Shown here piece after piece: positions 46,044 to 55,262 of a stretch of DNA of 64,000 nt (positions within the stretch are counted from its first letter, which is position 1; every line of letters starts with the position of its first letter). This DNA is from Alkaliphilus metalliredigens QYMF (GTDB lineage: Bacteria; Bacillota; Clostridia; Peptostreptococcales; Natronincolaceae), in the NCBI RefSeq assembly GCF_000016985.1, contig NC_009633.1, positions 4,011,539-4,075,538 of the forward strand, given 5' to 3'. The notes below the pieces were generated by a model that was given only the letters and a program-made list of their open reading frames with translations, was not told where the DNA came from and did not search any database. Both the position numbers and the translations under genes were made by a program.

Positions 46044-46493
46044 TTAGACCTTCAGTTCATTTCTTATTCTCTCCTTCCATTTATTAATATTCATAATTGC
46101 ATTTTGCTCTCCGCCTAAATAAATATCTTCAATTGTCATAGACCACAGTCTTAGTTCTCGCTTTCTTTCCTCGTTTGGAATGGAGTTTGTTATTTTACCT
46201 ACTGATTTTACTATTTCGGAATTCTTCTTGAGAATATATGGTGTATCCCAATTATTATCATAAGCATCAATAAATAGATTCACTAAATGCTTATATCCTT
46301 CTTCTGTGTAATTTGAAGGATGTTGTATCATATAACATGAAACAAGCCAAAAATGTAGTTCATATAGTTTGGGATCATTATGTTCCCAAACAAGGGGAAA
46401 TCCGAATAGCTCATAGCATGAATATCCGTCTATCTCTCTGGTTCCACATTCTATACACCTACCAGCTTTCATTACTGTGTTATTATCAACCAT
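46044..46493 (-). CDS. DUF5946-like protein
   Basis: 149 residues. An N-terminal CxxC (GRCIECGTREIDGYSCYELF) suggests a metal site. It is followed by the well-conserved WLVSCYMIQHPSNYTEEGYK segment and a C-terminal LWSMTIEDIYLGGEQNAIMN block. Function unknown. It lies just upstream of the chimeric gene on the same strand. Confidence 0.6.
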   Translation of the reverse strand: MVDNNTVMKAGRCIECGTREIDGYSCYELFGFPLVWEHNDPKLYELHFWLVSCYMIQHPSNYTEEGYKHLVNLFIDAYDNNWDTPYILKKNSEIVKSVGKITNSIPNEERKRELRLWSMTIEDIYLGGEQNAIMNINKWKERIRNELKV

Positions 46494-46581
46494 TTATCAT
46501 CAAACTCCTTTAGTTCGAATACTATACTGATAAGTTTAATCTATGACGTAGCGTAAATGTCAACTTATCTAAAGATGTTAC

Positions 46582-46770
46582 TTTAATCGATCCAGCCCTA
46601 ATTCCGATGCTAACATTTCAAGATTATTAAATATCTTCTCCTCGTCCCAGTTCCACCATTGAAGCTTTAGTAAGAATTCAACTTTTTCATCACTGAATCG
46701 TTTCTTGATGAATTTAGCTGGATTCCCACCATATATTGTATATGGTTCAACATTCTTTACTACAGTGTCT
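46582..46770 (-). pseudogene. Vat-type acetyltransferase, C-terminal fragment
   Basis: The minus strand reads TVVKNVEPYTIYGGNPAKFI, then KKRFSDEKVEFLLKLQWWNW, about 60 residues nearly identical to the end of the intact acetyltransferase at 19417-20055. The upstream 150 residues are missing; a CTCAACATG-type block resembling the dispersed repeat adjoins it. It is the relic of a paralogue. Confidence 0.75.
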
Positions 46771-46913
46771 TGTTATCAATACTACCGTCTCAACATGTTT
46801 TGAGATGAGTTTATAGCTGTCAAATTCATTCTTTTAAGCCCAGCTTTTTTCGAGGGTCGTACTGGGTAACATATCTACTATTGGATATTATCATTGTCCT
46901 CTTATTATTTTAC

Positions 46914-49223
46914 TTACTGATAATATTTATTAATTTCCTCTAAGAGTTCTTCTTCGTTTGCATTTTCATGAACGTAGTCCATATTTTGTTTTCGTCCACT
47001 TTTTAAATATAGTAACCATCCTTGCAGTGAGGCTCTGTAATCGTCATCCAATGTCGATAATTTTGAATATTTACCGACGTATACATTGCCTGCGTTCCAC
47101 GACTCATGTCTTACCGGAAATAAATATCCATATCCATCACCTTTAATTACTTTAGCATAGCCATCTTCATCAATAATAAGTTGATTACTAAATCTATCAT
47201 CAGCCTTTCTCATTTCTTCCTTAATTTCTTGTTTTGTGAATAAATGAGTAGGTTTACCAGACTTAATAAGTTTAATTGAAAAACAAGATTCATATTCCTC
47301 TAAGTCTTGCAAGTTGTTTTCTTTTAAAAATTCGGATACTTTTTGTTGAAGTTTATCTCTTAAACTTATTGCCAATTCTCTATTATAGACAAAATAGCAT
47401 TCTTTTTCTAATGTCGAATTCAACTTTTTTATATAACCGTCAGTACAAATATAGTTATTTTCTCCACTAAGTAATTCAAATGACCAATGATCATCTGGAG
47501 AATTAAATATAAAAGCAAATTTTATTTTTTGTGATGAAGGTATTTCACATGGTTGTAATATTGTTTTGAAATCCCATTGGTTGTAATTTTCTTTGATATA
47601 CACTTTACTCTTTTCTTGTTCAGCAAATTTTTCTTTCACTTCATTTTTATTATTCCGTTCTGGAAAATGCGTTTTAAATGGATTATTATTAATTTTTTTT
47701 AAACTAAGGATTCTATCCTCTATTTCTTCATCTGTTAAATGTTTTAATGCATCATCACATTTGGCATAAGCATACAGTTCTGAGCTGAACTTTATTAAAT
47801 TGTTTATATAATCTCTGAATTCATCAGCACTGCAATCACCATGTCTGCCATCATATGTTCCGCTGATTCCATTGTAAGGACCGCGCTTAAGTAAAATTAA
47901 AAATTTTCCTTTGGTATACCGATAGACTGTTCGAAATCCTTCAGGTAAAGGAGTACCCGCATCATAATCATAAACACCATATTGAGCGTATTGAGCAGAA
48001 ACGTAATGAGCAGGACTATCCTCAACCAAATATTCAGAATCAAAATAATTATTATTTTCAAAAATAGGATTCAATTCATCAAGCTCAAGTAAAAAATAAT
48101 TCCACTTATATTTTTCATCAAATCCTTCGAAATACAATATTTTAGGTTTAACAACATAACAAAATCCTATTGTATCATATAACTTAATACATCCATCTTC
48201 AGCTGCGGTTTCAGCATGCGAAAAATCCAAACCTCCTTTATCATGAAAAAGCATATGATTATATGCAGGAGTCCTGCCAATAATATTTAATACCTCAATA
48301 ATTTTATCCACTTTCCTCCATGATGACGATTCTGGTGGGTTCAACCCGAATAATTGTTTGTTAAGAAAATTCCAATCACTAGCTTGGGATTTGTCTATAT
48401 CTAAATAGATATCAATCCAGTTTTTTAGTCTTTCTTTAAACTCCTTAATAGTTGGACGAATATCAGGATTGTTATCAGTAGCATCCCTAAGAAGCTCATC
48501 TATTTCTGCCAGATGAGTATCTCTATATCTATCAAGATAACGCAAACTGTGGCTTGAATCTAAATAGTCATATACACCATCAAATCCTTTTTCATCTTTA
48601 GATAAAAACATCCACATTGATTTTGCCAAAGAAAAAACATCCGCTTTCTTTCCATCTGCTTTTTGAGGATTTCTTTTCATTTCAGGTGCAATAGTAAATA
48701 TTGCACCCAATCCTCTATCTGTTCTGGTAAGATTTTCAAAATTATCTGGAAAATCCACTAAGCCAAAATCTCCGAGAGAAAATCTATTATTATAATAGTA
48801 GATATTTGCAGGCTTTATATCTCTATGCGATATTCCTTTATTGTGCAGTAACTCTAATGTTTCTGCCAATTGAACAACACCTAATACAATTTCTTCAATT
48901 TCTTTGTTTTCAATATGCTGCATTATTGGTTCTGCAATAGGCATGGTATACCAATACTCTTGCTCACAAGAGTAAATGATAGGAATAATACCTGATATAG
49001 TAGTTGCATTTTCTTTTGCTATAGATATTTCATTTTTAAAGCGAATCATAGTTTCTCTATTTTTGTACCATTTTTTTCTTTTATTATTTACACTGAAACG
49101 CAATTCTTTTAGGGCATATTTTTCATCAATTAATTTATCTTTCACAAAGTATACATTTGCATTGCCACCAGTTGCTTTTCCTTCTATTTCAAAACTGTTA
49201 TGCCAACTATTGATTATTGCCAT
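46914..49223 (-). CDS. Hanks-type Ser/Thr protein kinase with long novel C-terminal region
   Basis: 769 residues, cytoplasmic. The kinase domain occupies about residues 10-270: Gly-rich loop TGGNANVYFV, ATP Lys39 (YALKELRF), catalytic loop SHRDIKPANIYYYN, metal DFG in SLGDFGLVD and an APEMKR activation-segment end. The remaining 500 residues match no family I recognise, with no PASTA repeats or membrane helix. ATG 49223 has only a weak AAAGGACTATAT upstream signal. It lies on the same strand as, and 412 bp after, the RHH-DUF262 cassette; kinases of this type occur in antiphage islands, so a defence role is possible. Confidence 0.8.
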   Translation of the reverse strand: MAIINSWHNSFEIEGKATGGNANVYFVKDKLIDEKYALKELRFSVNNKRKKWYKNRETMIRFKNEISIAKENATTISGIIPIIYSCEQEYWYTMPIAEPIMQHIENKEIEEIVLGVVQLAETLELLHNKGISHRDIKPANIYYYNNRFSLGDFGLVDFPDNFENLTRTDRGLGAIFTIAPEMKRNPQKADGKKADVFSLAKSMWMFLSKDEKGFDGVYDYLDSSHSLRYLDRYRDTHLAEIDELLRDATDNNPDIRPTIKEFKERLKNWIDIYLDIDKSQASDWNFLNKQLFGLNPPESSSWRKVDKIIEVLNIIGRTPAYNHMLFHDKGGLDFSHAETAAEDGCIKLYDTIGFCYVVKPKILYFEGFDEKYKWNYFLLELDELNPIFENNNYFDSEYLVEDSPAHYVSAQYAQYGVYDYDAGTPLPEGFRTVYRYTKGKFLILLKRGPYNGISGTYDGRHGDCSADEFRDYINNLIKFSSELYAYAKCDDALKHLTDEEIEDRILSLKKINNNPFKTHFPERNNKNEVKEKFAEQEKSKVYIKENYNQWDFKTILQPCEIPSSQKIKFAFIFNSPDDHWSFELLSGENNYICTDGYIKKLNSTLEKECYFVYNRELAISLRDKLQQKVSEFLKENNLQDLEEYESCFSIKLIKSGKPTHLFTKQEIKEEMRKADDRFSNQLIIDEDGYAKVIKGDGYGYLFPVRHESWNAGNVYVGKYSKLSTLDDDYRASLQGWLLYLKSGRKQNMDYVHENANEEELLEEINKYYQ

Positions 49224-49635
49224 ATATATAGTCCTTTCTTTTTCAACTTTGATTTTATTTCCATAAAGAATCTTAATATTTCGCTTACTTTCACAAACAG
49301 ACTTTTCTTAAATACTGATATGCCAAGGTTCTTCATTGAGTCCTGTCCTATACTTACGACTAAAACCATGTATAGTTCTTCATGAAATCTGTTCTTCTTT
49401 GACTTGAACTGCTCTATTATCGTTGAGGCAAATATACAATTTTTTATTTATCGACCTATATCATCTATATTTTCAACATAACACGATATCTCACTATATT
49501 TTCGACTAACGCAACGAAAACAGTGTAATCAAACACCATTTATTGTTATTATTTTCAATACTGATTACACATCCTCATTACCTGTCTTTATTTCATTGCC
49601 ATCAGGCACAATCAATACCTGTATCATGTAAATCA
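49224..49635. other. gene-free gap with an inverted repeat
   Basis: GTGTAATCA and TGATTACAC arms (about 49523-49531 and 49562-49570) flank a 30-nt AT-rich interval. It may be a terminator for the upstream cassette or a regulatory hairpin for the kinase. No ORF. Confidence 0.4.
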
Positions 49636-49845
49636 CTACTTTATGTTTTTGATCACATTAATAGCACCTTTTATAATTTTTTTACCGTGTTTTTTGACTA
49701 AAATTACAATACCCGCTACGCCTAATGCGCCCCCTATATTAATCCCTGTTTTTTGGCACTTTGGACAAAGTCCAGTTTTATTATTTGGATCAGCTATAAT
49801 TCTCCCGCACGGACAAACTTTTTCGGTTTTATTCTTTTTCTCCAT
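49636..49845 (-). CDS. small zinc-ribbon membrane protein
   Basis: About 69 residues starting at ATG 49845, 17 nt inside the end of the upstream frame, so translationally coupled. A zinc ribbon (CPCGRIIADPNNKTGLCPKC) is followed by one hydrophobic helix (IGGALGVAGIVILV) and a Lys-rich amphipathic tail. A membrane-targeted small protein; family not recognised. Last member of the cassette that begins at 53198. Confidence 0.6.
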   Translation of the reverse strand: MEKKNKTEKVCPCGRIIADPNNKTGLCPKCQKTGINIGGALGVAGIVILVKKHGKKIIKGAINVIKNIK

Positions 49846-50971
49846 CGTTAACATCCTCCACAGAAACGATATAAACATCATTTTTATATTCACCATTCAT
49901 ACTTAATTCTAATGTTCTAATACCTGACTCTAGCGCTGGTCGCATTTCCTTTGAAAAAGTATGCCAACAATTCATATTCGTTTTATTATATGGAAAGTAA
50001 TCATGCATCAGTGCTGCAGTTGATAACCCTTTTCTTGTTACTGACTTTGTCAAGAAATCATACATAACATGCTGATACTGCTGCAATACCAGCTTTGTAG
50101 TTTTGGTATCTCCCATATGCTCTAGAAGTTGCATCCGCACACCGACATATTTTGTTGCAATTTGAAAGTCGCTCGTCAAATACCCCATGTATCTATTCAA
50201 TTGATTTCCAAATTGCAAAAAAGGAATATTTGTGAGTCTTGCAAACCTTTTTGATGTTGTTTCAATATCCGCATAAATCGCGTTAAGAGCAGTTCTAATT
50301 TTTCCATCAGCCTCTTTTAATAACAAAACACGTTCTTGTTCCGACTCCTTATTTTCTTATTCTCATATCAATGACCTCGCATCAAAAAACGGAACAATAA
50401 TATCCCTATCTCTGTCCTTTTCAAGCTGATATGTTTGAAATTCTTGAATATCAGCTAATTTTGCATATATTTGACGCATTTGAAGTTGGTTTCCAATACT
50501 TCTTGCAGTTTCAATGTTTCCGGGATCATTAATAACCTTTTTCAGTGTGATGTCTTTAACTCTTACATCATTTTCATCTAAAGTTACTGCTCTTAGATTT
50601 CCGTCCACCTGCTTTGAATCTCCTACCTTATATATTCCTTTTTTCAACTTGGATTTAATATCAGGAGGCAAATTATCAAAATCGGGGAGCAAAGTAATAT
50701 TCCCTCGCATAATTACATCTGCTTGATGTATAACATCATTTATAATTCCCAAATTGGCAACAGGCAGTTCAGAAACAATTTCTAAAGTCGATTGCTCTCT
50801 TAAAGCCAAAGACATCTGCTGAACATACTCGTCAAAGAAGTCACTCATGGCCGTAATATCTCTGCTGTATCTATCAATATCAGTCTTAAATAACATAAGA
50901 GGCTTACTTTCTACTTTATCAACTATTTCCACATCCTGTTTTTCAGAAGTTTTATCTAATTCTGTTGTCAT
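49829..50971 (-). pseudogene. helical cassette protein interrupted by two in-frame stops
   Basis: ATG 50971 after TGAGGAGGC encodes 202 residues ending PFFDARSLI, then TGA (50363-50365), GAA and TAA (50357-50359). It continues in the same frame ENKESEQERVLLLKEADGKI, on through QHVMYDFLTKSVTRKGLSTA, to 49829. The absence of a credible start for the second part shows these were one protein of about 380 residues, mostly helical and without membrane spans. No family recognised. The two stops six bases apart may be mutations or a recoding site. Confidence 0.65.
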
Positions 50972-50982
50972 TGAAAGCCTCC

Positions 50983-52674
50983 TCATTCAAGCAACTGACG
51001 TATTCTTGCCGTCAATATTGCTTTTCTCTTTTCATAGAAATCATCAAAGTATTCCAATTCCAACGATAACCCATCTGAAATGATTGCTTGTTTACAAAAC
51101 TCAGCTTTCTGCTCATCGTTCATATCATTATAATAATCAGCAAGTCTCATATCACTCTTACTGGCATTACTTCTTCCTTCCAATAGGTGTAAGTTTGCCA
51201 GTCTATTCCTATTACCTCTCCATCTTTTCCACTCTTCCATAGAAACAGATATTGGCTTGTTCCCATCAAATCGTTCGTATGGATGAAGGTGGTCTTGTTC
51301 ATATTTAAAATGTTTCTTTCTCCAATCAAGGCTAAGATAGAATAAGGCTTCTCCAGCAACCCTACCACCTTTTTCTGAGTTTAAAATGTCTTCAATCTTA
51401 CCGTCTGTTACTCTCAGGTCGTTCATTTGGTTGAGCATATCAACTGTTATTTCATAGTCGTTTTCATTGATTCTACTCTTCATTTGTTGTAGCTTTCCGG
51501 TTGTTCCAGATTGGAAATACGTAAATAATATAGCTCTAATTAAGTATGCACGTATTCCATCAAGGTTCTTTTTATATTCTGGATTATAGTAAATAAAGTA
51601 GATGATCGGCAATAACACGTTCCAACTACTTGCAAATCGGCTAACCCCAATATTCATATCCTTCAATACAATTTCTAGATTCTTTAAGGCTTTCTTGAAT
51701 TCACTCCAGTTGTTCTTCAACTCATTTGCTATTTGCTTGCTGATGTTGGATTTCACAACGTCACCATATATCATAAGGGCACAACGAATGATAAAGTCTG
51801 AAGCAAATCCATTATAAGAATCTACAAGCAGCTTTCCAAACTCAGTTTTTGCACTCGGCCAATACGCTTCAAGAATGGACATGGTAATTTCTGATTTGCG
51901 GAGAGCTTTGCCTCCACTATTAAATCTAACGAACATTTCAAGAGCATCATCCTGTTTCATATCATGAATCTTTGTAAATCGAATCAGCTTTTCTTCAAAT
52001 ATTTTTACATACAGCTTATTCAGAATATCTCTTGCATAATCTTTACTGTCTGCTGGAACATTTATAATAGCCTCATTAATTGCTTTATTTCTCGTTGTTT
52101 TGTCCTGAAATTTAGGTTCTAAGATATTTCTAATTTCAAATTGTGTCGGACTTAGCTTACCGACCTTTTCGCTGAACTTAATATCATATTTTTTACTATT
52201 GTACTCTTCTTCATCAACAGTTAATTTGTTCTTATTAAGTTCTATCAATAGCTTTGTTACAATACCGCCACCATTCTTTTTTCTTGCGTGTTTCTGACGT
52301 ATAAAAGCATTGCCAAACAAAGAAAGGAATAGGGAAGTCAGTCTCTGCTGTCCATCCAGTATAGCCGTATCGGTTAAGTCAACATTAATATTACTTAATT
52401 CATAATTCACACTATCTGCCTGCTTTCGGCTATCAAAAGTGACCTCATATAAGAAATTACAAAAATATGTATCCCATGTCACATTGTCATCATCCACATG
52501 CCAGAACAGAAATGTAGCAATTGGATAATCAAGTAAAATAGAGTCCCACAGCTTCTCAACCTGTTCCATGCTCCATACATATTGTCTCTGAAATGCAGGC
52601 ATAACATATTTGCCATCTTTTATGTTCTGCAATGCTTCATATATAGTTATACTATCGTCAACTAATACACTCAT
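50983..52674 (-). CDS. DUF262 (GmrS-like) protein with C-terminal HNH-like nuclease region
   Basis: 563 residues. The N-terminal DUF262/ParB-like NTPase shows MPAFQRQYVW (25-34) and the hallmark DGQQR (107-111), plus FVRFNSGGKALRKSEI. The C-terminal DHLHPY (near 458) and NRLANLHLLEGRSNASKSD form a DUF1524/HNH-like nuclease block. The architecture is that of GmrSD-type (type IV) restriction enzymes and related antiphage proteins. ATG 52674 follows GGGGAGGAATAAC and lies 2 bp from the upstream stop. Probably the effector of this cassette. Confidence 0.82.
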   Translation of the reverse strand: MSVLVDDSITIYEALQNIKDGKYVMPAFQRQYVWSMEQVEKLWDSILLDYPIATFLFWHVDDDNVTWDTYFCNFLYEVTFDSRKQADSVNYELSNINVDLTDTAILDGQQRLTSLFLSLFGNAFIRQKHARKKNGGGIVTKLLIELNKNKLTVDEEEYNSKKYDIKFSEKVGKLSPTQFEIRNILEPKFQDKTTRNKAINEAIINVPADSKDYARDILNKLYVKIFEEKLIRFTKIHDMKQDDALEMFVRFNSGGKALRKSEITMSILEAYWPSAKTEFGKLLVDSYNGFASDFIIRCALMIYGDVVKSNISKQIANELKNNWSEFKKALKNLEIVLKDMNIGVSRFASSWNVLLPIIYFIYYNPEYKKNLDGIRAYLIRAILFTYFQSGTTGKLQQMKSRINENDYEITVDMLNQMNDLRVTDGKIEDILNSEKGGRVAGEALFYLSLDWRKKHFKYEQDHLHPYERFDGNKPISVSMEEWKRWRGNRNRLANLHLLEGRSNASKSDMRLADYYNDMNDEQKAEFCKQAIISDGLSLELEYFDDFYEKRKAILTARIRQLLE

Positions 52675-52676
52675 TG

Positions 52677-53198
52677 TTATTCCTCCCCCTTATAAAAGCT
52701 GGATTTATATTTCATGAGTACTGATTCAACTTCACTCCAAATCCACACATTCTCGCCATCATCTTCAAATACTTTTCCATGGCTTTTTGACCCATCTAAC
52801 TTCATCTGAGAATAATTGTTTTTAAATGTAGGAACATACAACTCTGGGTGCTCCTTATCACTACACAATCGTTCCATCATCCTTATTGTAGCTTCCCCAG
52901 CAATTTCAACGGCCATAAAATATGCTCTGATAATCTTATGATTATACTGGTTGGGTTTTAAAGCCCATACAGGTATACGCTGGGTAGCCTTTCCATAATA
53001 ATTGTTACTAGCATCCACTACTTTTTTTGCAGTACCCTTCGGATTATATTCCTGGGATACCTTTTCAAACGCCTTAGCAATGTACCATTTCATGCACGTT
53101 TCTATTGCATCATTTTCTGAATCCTTTGTAAGATTCATTGCAAGAGAAAACTTTTCATATATATCTTCATCGATTGAAACAGTAATATTTCGAACCAT
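52677..53198 (-). CDS. ribbon-helix-helix protein with novel C-terminal domain
   Basis: 173 residues. The N-terminus (MVRNITVSIDEDIYEKFSLA) is an RHH DNA-binding fold; residues 45-173 are unrecognised (RIPVWALKPNQYNHKIIRAY near the middle, ending KSSFYKGEE). ATG 53198 follows AGGGAGGTATCGCT. First gene of the cassette, with multiple TTAGTA/TACTAA half-sites over its promoter, so it is probably an autorepressor. Confidence 0.62.
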   Translation of the reverse strand: MVRNITVSIDEDIYEKFSLAMNLTKDSENDAIETCMKWYIAKAFEKVSQEYNPKGTAKKVVDASNNYYGKATQRIPVWALKPNQYNHKIIRAYFMAVEIAGEATIRMMERLCSDKEHPELYVPTFKNNYSQMKLDGSKSHGKVFEDDGENVWIWSEVESVLMKYKSSFYKGEE

Positions 53199-53231
53199 AG
53201 CGATACCTCCCTACACTTACTCATTATCTTC

Positions 53232-53295
53232 AGTATAATATTTTCAATTAGTATTAGTCAATACTAATTAACTAATTTGTATTAACTAATACTAA
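53232..53295 (-). promoter_or_regulatory. cassette promoter with RHH operator array
   Basis: Minus strand: -35 TTGACT (53256-53261), 18-bp spacer, -10 TATACT (53232-53237). A perfect 11-bp inverted repeat TTAGTATTAGT/ACTAATACTAA (53248-53258, 53285-53295) and several inner TACTAAT half-sites cover and flank the -35, as expected for cooperative RHH binding. Confidence 0.7.
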
Positions 53296-53297
53296 AG

Positions 53298-53337
53298 TCA
53301 AAAAACCCACAACTCTTTATTAGAGTCATGGGCTATT
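53298..53337 (-). terminator. terminator between RAYT and the RHH cassette
   Basis: On the minus strand CCCATGACTC and GAGTTGTGGG arms (one mismatch) enclose TAATAAA and are followed by TTTTTTGAC. It insulates the cassette promoter from RAYT transcription. Confidence 0.68.
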
Positions 53338-53408
53338 TCATTCCGTTATTCATACTTCAATTTCAATGCCAGATTTAAAGTTTATCACGAAGTGATCTTT
53401 GTAGAATC

Positions 53409-53455
53409 ATAGGGACGGTTCTGAGAATCATAGGTGAATCATAGGGACGGTTCTT
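53409..53455 (+). repeat. two REP-like blocks 3' of the RAYT gene
   Basis: ATAGGGACGGTTCTG (53409-) and ATAGGGACGGTTCTT (53441-53455) are direct copies 32 bp apart. They are in inverted orientation to AGAACCGTCCC at 54292, so the transposase gene lies between opposed repeats. Confidence 0.75.
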
Positions 53456-53459
53456 CTGA

Positions 53460-54233
53460 TTATGTAATTGATATAAGCGTTTGTGAAACTCCTAGAATCC
53501 TGGCTAACTGACGCTGCTTGGCACCCTTTATACTTTTAACCTTTCTAATGATCTGATCTCTTTGATCCTGTGGTAAACTTTTTACTTGTGCTACATTAAT
53601 TCCTGATATTATCTTTTCAATTTCTAACCTTATGTCTTCATCGCTAACTTTTGTAATTATAACATCATCTAAACAATTATCTTCATTCTCTTCTTCATTA
53701 AATTCCCTAAATCTTTTTATCGAAATCTCCTTATCAACTGCGAATAATCCTAGTATCAGTTCACTATCTAACAGTCCCTGGGGATATGATATCTTTCCAT
53801 AATACCCTGAACAACTACTCCACTTCCATTCTTGAGCCTTTCTTACAAGTCCAACCTTTACAGGGTTTTGATGTATATATCGGATTACTGTTATAAGGTA
53901 CTCATCACTTTCGACGTTCTCACTTCTAAACCTATCTTGAAACAAATGTCCGGTTGTATCATATTTCTGATGGTAATACCCTACAAAGCTTACACCCATT
54001 CTCTTCATCGTTGTTGAAAGCTCTTCTTTGCCTTCTTTAATAAGTAAATGTATGTGATTGTTCATCAAACATCACCCATATATCTTGATTTCTGTCTTTC
54101 CTTTATATCGTTCCAGTATTTCTAGAAATCTTAAGCAATCCTGCTCATCATGAAATATTTCTTGTCTATTTGCTCCTCTAATTATCACGTGATATATACC
54201 GCTTTTACTTTTCTCTCTGGCAGTTCGTGGCAT
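53460..54233 (-). pseudogene. REP-associated tyrosine transposase (RAYT) with one nonsense codon
   Basis: ATG 54233 begins MPRTAREKSKSGIYHVIIRG; codon 54 is TGA (54072-54074) within IKIYG-stop-CLMNNHIHLL, where relatives have Tyr. Downstream the frame is intact: HUH motif NNHIHLLIKEG, catalytic Tyr region VSFVGYYHQKYDTTGHLFQD, and a C-terminal helix-turn-helix RQLARILGVSQTLIS ending at 53460. RAYTs process REP sequences as single strands. A secondary TTG start at 54068 would keep the HUH motif but lose the first strands. Confidence 0.83.
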
Positions 54234-54291
54234 ATTGATCACTCCTCATTATTTTTTCCTTTATTATACTTTAATTTTAATGCTTAATCAA

Positions 54292-54335
54292 CAGAACCGT
54301 CCCTTTGATTTTCCTTTGATTTTTCCTTTGATTTT
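54292..54335 (+). repeat. REP-like block and CCTTTGATTTTT triplet
   Basis: AGAACCGTCCC (54292-54302) is the inverted partner of the blocks at 53409-53455. It runs directly into three imperfect copies of CCTTTGATTTT(T). The relaxase fragment begins immediately after. Confidence 0.65.
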
Positions 54336-54338
54336 TGT

Positions 54339-55214
54339 GATGCAGCAAAAACAGATGAGGAAATATTGATTTCTTCTTACAAGTGCGGCTATAAAACAGC
54401 TGCACTTCAATTTGAAAATACAAAAGAAATCATGAATAGCCAGTGTAAAAATCTTGCTAGGCACTTAATACAATCATTTATACCTGGTGAGGCCACGCCG
54501 ACTCTCGCCCATCAGATTGGTCAAGAATTATGCGAAAAGCACCTTAAAGGCAAATATGAGTATGTCATGACCACCCATATCGATAAAGGTCATATTCACA
54601 ACCATATCATTTTTAACAATGTCAGTTTTGTTGATGGAAAAGCCTATATCTCAAATAAAAAAAGTTACCACCAAATCAGAAATGAAAGTGATCACATTTG
54701 TAAAGACAATGGCCTTTCAATCATAACTAGTGATGATCTTCAAAATAATAATAAAACAAAAGGAAAATCATATAAAGAATATCAAGAGCAAAAGAGCGGT
54801 AATAGTTATAAAGCCAAACTTAAATATACGATTGATCCGGCCATTAAAAAATCCAAGGACTGGGATGAATTTATCACACTTATGCAAGAATACGGCTATG
54901 AAATAAAGCACGGCCAACACATTTCATTTAAAGCTATCAATCAAGAACGATTCACCAGGGCAAAGACGATTGGATCAGATTATTCGGAAGAGCTTATAAA
55001 AGAACGTATAGAAAATAGAGTCGGTGGTAAGCTGAATCATACCACTAGACAACGAACGCCCATTAAGGTTGTTGACATAGATTCAAATAAGCTAGCATCA
55101 GAATCTGCTGGTTTTACAAGATGGTTAAAACCCCGTCCAACTGTAACTGGTAAAATAAAAGGGAGAGATTTTGGCAAACAAAAACGGAGAATAATTTCCA
55201 ATTTACTACAATAA
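54339..55214 (+). pseudogene. mobilisation relaxase, truncated at both ends
   Basis: From 54339 the frame reads DAAKTDEEILISSYKCGYKT and on through the MobA/VirD2-like relaxase core: SFIPGEATPTLAHQIGQELC and the metal-binding HIDKGHIHNHIIFNN. About 25 N-terminal residues with the catalytic Tyr motif region are missing at the REP junction. The end (KQKRRIISNLLQ) stops early just before the IS21 element; intact proteins are about 450 residues. It would nick oriT of a conjugative or mobilisable element. Confidence 0.78.
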
Positions 55215-55262
55215 TAATATCCCTTCTGGTAGAATTAGTTAGCTAGTGACACCAGAGGAGGA

